From Rhizopus arrhizus (Eukaryota; Mucoromycota; Mucoromycetes; Mucorales; Rhizopodaceae): a DNA stretch of 64,000 nt. The position numbers and the translations under genes are program-made. How positions within the stretch are numbered: the first letter of the stretch is position 1; each line of letters starts with the position of its first letter. The notes beneath the pieces are model-generated. The model saw only the letters and a list, made by a program, of their open reading frames with translations. It searched no databases and was not told where the DNA came from. Of the stretch, positions 63,429 through 64,000 are shown in pieces. The stretch lies in assembly GCA_024220505.1 (NCBI GenBank), contig JAKZZE010000010.1, forward strand, positions 682,001 through 746,000, in the 5' to 3' direction.

Positions 63429-64000
63429 GAAAATGCTTTCTAAAGGAAAAGAGAGAAAATATTTTAGAAAGACGCGACAAAAAAAAAAAAAAAAGTTCCT
63501 TACCCTAAATAGGAATGTTAAAAAAACACGACGCGTTCAGAAAAAAACCGTTTTGCAAGACACGTCCGAAAAAAAAAGAGTGGAGTTTCTTTTTGTGAAG
63601 CAAAATATTTAAACAATAGAATCAAAAAAGTCCTTTTTGATAGTTAATATGATATTACATTATCATACAGTTATATGTATGACATATTACGTATAATATT
63701 ATTTCCCGTGGTTAGTCTTCTGATATTTTATAAAAATAGTCTTGTCATTTGTACTTTCAATGTATTTGAATAAAAGAACTTGGCAGAATATTTTACATGT
63801 GAGAAAAAATAAAGTTTACAGAATCAGGCAATGTATTTGTTGGAATAGTAATTACCAAAATAACCAAAGGATTACTACAAATGAATCTCATTTTCTATTT
63901 AATTAATGTATGTTTAGTCTTTTATTTTTAATAGATTCTAATAAGTTATACGCTTTATATTTTATTTTTTTATAATTGCTCATGATATTTTTAAAGTAAT
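63429..64000. other. AT-rich region upstream of the RING gene
   Basis: No gene is recognised. A poly-A tract lies at 63479-63494. The Lys-rich short frame at 63427-63612 is an A-tract artefact. Confidence 0.4.

Overview
The window looks like AT-rich nuclear DNA of an early-diverging fungus, most probably Mucoromycota (Mucorales-like). Supporting signs are short introns (mostly about 45-60 nt), chromodomain Ty3/gypsy elements, dense homopolymer tracts, and fungal-type SAR1, GUT1, DFR1 and RXT2 genes. The call rests on gene content and style, not on a database search.

Positions 1-42200 are a repeat cluster. An L1-like non-LTR retrotransposon (6820-24583, flanked by a 14-bp target duplication) carries two complete chromodomain Ty3/gypsy elements inside its ORF2 (9209-15601 and 18213-24270, each with a perfect 5-bp target duplication). 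A third complete chromovirus (25012-31135) lies just downstream, inside the end of a Tc1/mariner-like element. Around this core are two 1.64-kb Tc1/mariner-like copies, several solo LTRs (some nested), a Merlin/IS1016-like transposase remnant, and an inverted pair of a 2.4-kb unit (1747-6390 and 34731-37110) whose copies act as empty sites for each other's insertions. LTR pairs look identical or differ by one base, so the chromovirus insertions are recent.

Positions 44600-63430 are an ordinary gene-dense segment: a SBDS-domain protein (RTC3-like), glycerol kinase (GUT1), an RXT2-like Rpd3L subunit, a small secreted protein, SAR1, a TALE homeobox protein, a WRAP53/TCAB1-like WD40 protein, dihydrofolate reductase (DFR1), mitochondrial ribosomal protein uL14m, a LAMTOR1/Meh1-like lipidated adaptor, DNA polymerase alpha subunit B (POL12, with an apparent 1-nt frameshift), a transposase relic and a RING/TRAF-type zinc-finger protein. 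Exon structures were built by hand from splice signals and reading-frame closure.

The strongest discovery is a minor-spliceosome pair. A U6atac snRNA gene lies at about 57348-57481. The first intron of the RXT2-like gene (48376-48460) is an AT-AC U12-type intron with an ATATCCTT donor and a TTCCTTAAC branch site. The second notable signal is that two of the three chromovirus families keep gag and pol in the same frame, separated by one stop codon (UGA in one, UAG in the other), with no usable ATG ahead of the protease. This suggests stop-codon readthrough. All three families also lack an obvious tRNA primer site and show LTR/leader complementarity compatible with Tf1-style self-priming, strong in only one of them.
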